From NCBI GenBank assembly GCA_905221605.1, contig CAJNDS010002786.1:188001-252000 (forward strand): a stretch of DNA of 64,000 bases. The letters are read 5' to 3'. The position numbers were made by a program, and so were the translations under genes. Below are positions 61,120 through 64,000 of this stretch, piece by piece (position 1 is the first letter of the stretch; every line of letters begins with the position of its first letter). Below the pieces are notes generated by a model. That model was not told the DNA's origin and ran no database searches. It saw only the letters and a list, made by a program, of their open reading frames with translations. The stretch is from Symbiodinium natans. Its lineage: Eukaryota > Sar > Dinophyceae > Suessiales > Symbiodiniaceae.

Positions 61120-62005
61120 GGCGTGAATCGCTAGAAGCGAAGGGTTTGTGCAGCACGTCGTGCTGTGTGCTGTGAGGTTCGCGGCGCAAGGGGGGGATGG
61201 GAGGGGTGGTTCCGAAATGGCTGAACTCATTGACGTGCTCAGTTGCGCTCAATGATAATAGTAATCATAAAAACTAAAGAAGACTAATAATCATGATAAT
61301 AACTAATAGTAATAAATGCGAATAATAATAATACTAATAATATCAGTAACAATGGTAATATTATGAGACTTGAAGCGTGTCGGTACAGGCGGTGCTCGAT
61401 GCTGCTCTCTTCGAGCCAGGGCAATGGCAAAGCAAGCAGGCCGGACATGGACAGATTTTGCGAGGCTGATTATTAAAAGAATGTTTTTTTTTTATTACTA
61501 TTACTACTCTTATTAACATTGTTGTTATTCTAATAATAATAAATTCTTATTCTTACAGTTATTATTACTAGTAGCATGATTACTATTAATTTGGGGAGCG
61601 GTCACAATGTTGTAGCACGTCGCAGCGAGGCAGCTGCTACAGGGCCACCCACAGCAGTGCCAGCACCGGACCGTTCTCACTTGGCCACGCCCGCAGGGCC
61701 TCGCGCTCGGCCATCTATGGCAATCTATGGATTGTTGTTACCAGAGCCCGTGGTGCCCTAAACCCTAAACCCCACACATTTCCCCGTAAACGCATGCGAA
61801 TCGGGTGGGAAAAGAAAACCGCACATGTTTGGCCAGGCTTCTCTTCAACGAGCTGCTGCAGTCACCCAGGGTTACAGCCTGAGGCCGTAGTGATGGAGTC
61901 AGCTTGGCCTTCATGAGTGTATACTTCTATATTTTTCATGGTATATGTTATGTTAATAGGTCATAGATAAATGACTCATTATATGTTACATGCTATATGC
62001 TCTGG

Positions 62006-62050
<45 letters not shown>

Positions 62051-62160
62051 TGTCTATTATATAGCAATGCTGCCTTCGCTCGATAGTGGTATTTGTGGGT
62101 AAACAGACTTTTCTGTGGCACGGTGTTGTGCCACGCCCAAGACGTAGCCTAGACCCTAAC
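61120..62160. other. AT-rich intergenic region
   Basis: AATAAT/ATTATT-rich at 61255-61580, (AT)n at 62010-62047. A 61-codon Pro/Ala-rich frame (61576-61758) ends in CCCTAAA and is not credible. Confidence 0.5.
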
Positions 62161-62167
62161 TGTGGAA

Positions 62168-62275
62168 ATGCCAGTCACTTGGACACATGCTTCTGGCAAT
62201 GAATCTCAGGTGGTGCTGGACACGATCCGTTTGCTGTTGGATGTCATGAGCTTGGATGTGCTTGCTTCTTTCTAG
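62168..62275 (+). CDS. Short ORF or terminal exon
   Basis: 35 residues: MPVTWTHASGNESQ, then VVLDTIRLLLDVMSLDVLAS and TAG. It reads as a helix-rich protein end; CAG|GTGGTG at the middle could be a donor instead. Confidence 0.35.
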   Translation: MPVTWTHASGNESQVVLDTIRLLLDVMSLDVLASF

Positions 62276-62454
62276 CATAAAAGAAAGCATAAGACATACC
62301 ATATCATGTGTGCAGATGCATCGTGTCTTTCGGAGGCATACACCCTGTGTTCGAGGGTTCTGCCATGCAGCCGAAAAAAGCCAGATGAGCGGTTCAGCTA
62401 AACAGAAAAACCCTAAGCCCCAGGCCCTAAGCCCTATATAAGCCCTAAGCCCTA

Positions 62455-62778
62455 GACTGACCTGTGGCTCTGGGATCAAGGTGGCCGTGGAAAAAGATCC
62501 TGGGCACCCCGGAAGCGCGAATGAGGTTTCCAGCAAGAGTTTGCAGGAGAATGCTGCGGGCTGTTATTTTTTTTTGGGGGGCAGGGGCTGATTCTCTACC
62601 TGGTTCGCCTTGCCAGTCGCCACAAGCTCAGCTAGCGGCCTGGTGCCAAGAATGTCCACATCATGGCCTGCTTGCGTGTACAGGTGTACAATCGTACCTG
62701 CTCTTCCTGGTGAACCACGCCAGGACTTGGCCATGTGGGTTTCCTATGTTGCCCTGCGCACTGTATAGTCAGTTCTGA
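62455..62778 (+). CDS. Candidate exons before a family F2 element
   Basis: One frame reads KVAVEKDPGHPGSANEVSSK, then SLQENAAG. From 62591 another reads DSLPGSPCQSPQAQLAAWCQ and then SYLLFLVNHARTWPCGFPML, possibly membrane-associated, ending at the F2 element. Confidence 0.3.
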
Positions 62779-62868
62779 AAATTCATGGTCCCTTGCTGGG
62801 GCACCCGGACTGAATATTAGGGGCCGCCTTATAGTAGTAGCTCAAAAGGGGCCATAACTTAGAGAAGC
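62776..62868. repeat. Family F2 element
   Basis: GTTCTGAAAATTCATGGTCC left, GGGGCCATAACTTAGAGAAG right, with the GGGCCGCCTTATAGTAG core. Confidence 0.8.
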
Positions 62869-62999
62869 GGCCATATAGTTGCAGAGTTAAAGGACTGGAG
62901 CTTACCTCGAGAGGGCAGGTGCCCACTGGGAGGCGAAGGCACCGACGAACATGCGAGGAGCGAGTGTAGGACATGCTTGGATTTGAGGGACTTTAGGGG

Positions 63000-63315
63000 T
63001 TTAGGATGGTTTAGGGTTTAGGATTTAAACCCTAAACCCGAAACCCTAAACACTAAACCCTAAACCCCAAACCCCGTGAGACACTTGGTGCCCAAGGTGC
63101 GGGGGCTGCCGACTGGAGAAGACAAGGCCGGCCAGGAGGTCTTGCCGCGGCCTTGGGAGGTTGCTGAGTTGCTGAGTCGATGTCCACGTCTTTTGGGTGC
63201 ATAGGGTTTAGGGTTAGGGTTTAGGGTTTAGGGTTTGGGGTTTGGGGTTTAGGGTTTAGGGGTTAGAATTTAGGGTTTAGGATTTAGGGTTTAGGATTCA
63301 GGGCTTAGGGTTTAG
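63000..63315. repeat. Telomere-like tracts around a candidate exon
   Basis: Opposed TTTAGGG/CCCTAAA at 63000-63075; TTTAGGG with TTTGGGG and ATTTAGG variants 63203-63315. Between them, 63085-63200 reads RGLPTGEDKAGQEVLPRPWE, then VAELLSRCPRLLG in one frame; its donor is unclear. Confidence 0.7.
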
Positions 63316-63783
63316 GGCTGTGGGGCCGCGTCCCAGGAGCTGGCTGCAGGGGCTCCATGCTGAGCTGCGGGAGGTGTTGGAGGGCAAGGCACTCACGCCA
63401 GTCCACGGCAAAGTGAGCAAGGATGGTTTAGGGTTTAGGGTTTAGGCTTTAGGGTTTAGGGTTTAGGGTTTAGGGTTTAGGGCTACTTGGAGGTTCAGGG
63501 GTAGTCATAAGTGGGGTTCTAAGTAGGGGAACTATCATAAGAACGGGTTAGAACCTGATTTAGGTACTTATAACCTCTGAACCTTCAAGTATTCTAGAAG
63601 TCATGATGCCCTTTGCATCCTGATCCCGGATGCGTGACGAGCCCCGTGCCCGCAGGTTGCAGACATGCTCCTCTACTGGGCAAAGGACACCCCATCTGTG
63701 TCATGTTACCGGACAGACGATGACTATGGCAGTCTTGCGCGGGGAGAGAGCGTGCCTCGTTTCCGTGCCTTGGAGCAATACAG
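63316..63783 (+). CDS. Gene with an exon bounded by telomeric arrays on both sides
   Basis: Exon 63316-63425 opens directly after TTTAG and reads SWLQGLHAELREVLEGKALT, then PVHGKVSKD. It ends GATG|GTTTAGGG, the first base of the next array, in phase 1. The next exon, 63663-63783, after GCAGGTTGCAG, is in phase 1: MLLYWAKDTPSVSCYRTDDD, then SLARGESVPRFRALEQY, ending AG|GTGGCA. The 237-nt intron holds the array plus a family D element (63483-63592). Product unknown; it continues past the window. Confidence 0.55.
63483..63592. repeat. Family D element
   Basis: CTACTTGGAGGTTCAGGGGT left, CCTCTGAACCTTCAAGTA right; inside the last intron of the window. Confidence 0.85.
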
Positions 63784-64000
63784 GTGGCAGCAAAAAAGAA
63801 GGAGGACTTGCTGGTCAGCGCCCAGAGAAATTTGCCACCGGGATCGCTGCTAGAATCGAGTGTCCAAGGTCTGCGGCTGCAGGGCCTATGCCCACCTTGC
63901 TCTGATCTATGGCAAGAATGGGCGAGACTCTCGAATCCGGAGCGCGTGATCCAATGTGAAGCTATATGAGCCGGCATGCTCTCTAGCAGCAGGGTCGAGT

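Noticed and set aside
1-64000. Chromosome end (telomere)
   Set aside because: Tracts are short, in both orientations and separated by exon-like and unique sequence throughout, with no terminal block at either edge.

Overview
This is a eukaryotic nuclear window, most likely from a dinoflagellate. The evidence is: (i) a relic spliced-leader sequence (GCCATTTTGGGCTCAAG, 37041-37057; the dinoflagellate leader tail is CCATTTTGGCTCAAG) lies just upstream of an intronless secreted-protein gene; (ii) hundreds of interspersed TTTAGGG/CCCTAAA units, the telomere repeat of dinoflagellates, other alveolates and plants; (iii) candidate GC-AG introns; (iv) many introner-like repeats. I saw no rRNA, tRNA, CRISPR array, bacterial operon or virus. 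Exons are short and split. In a sequence of this composition, open frames of about 130 codons are expected by chance several times over, so most gene calls rest on splice sites, phase and motifs and carry moderate or low confidence.

Layout. 1-7.9 kb: mainly telomere-like tracts, palindromic repeats and an AT-rich block (5.6-7.5 kb). 8.0-8.3 kb: end of a membrane-protein gene split by a pure telomeric array. 11.8-15.2 kb: exon groups, including a TPR/coiled-coil-like gene. 16.7-19.4 kb: an EF-hand gene and a 266-codon-scale gene with three repeat-derived introns. 21.2-23.9 kb: plus-strand exons, one faintly like an endonuclease/exonuclease/phosphatase domain. 24-28.9 kb: repeats, ambiguous frames and a large microsatellite. 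28.9-31.6 kb: parallel beta-helix gene. 32.5-36.7 kb: several multi-exon genes. 37.0-37.7 kb: Cys-rich secreted retrogene. 38-39.9 kb: AT-rich. 40-49 kb: further short multi-exon genes, one probably on the minus strand. 51.3-63.8 kb: more plus-strand genes among repeats.

Main theme. The introns appear to be built from repeats. At least six repeat families sit exactly between coding segments, with a GT or GC at one end and an AG at the other, in a phase that keeps the reading frame: family A (TCCCCTTGGGAA...AAGGTTCTAAGGGGAGT, with an 11-bp target duplication in one copy); the palindromic families B (GTTCTTAG...CTAAGAAC), D/E (GTTCATGG...CCATGAAC) and F (GTTCTCTAAATT...TTTAGAGAAG); and arrays of the telomere repeat itself. 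Because the unit can be read as GTTTAG|G, an array starts with GT and ends with AG and can serve as an intron without any other sequence. The best support is a pair of canonical EF-hands joined in phase across a donor that is the first base of a TTTAGGG array, and the beta-helix and 18-19 kb genes, whose repeat patterns or frames continue exactly across family A elements.
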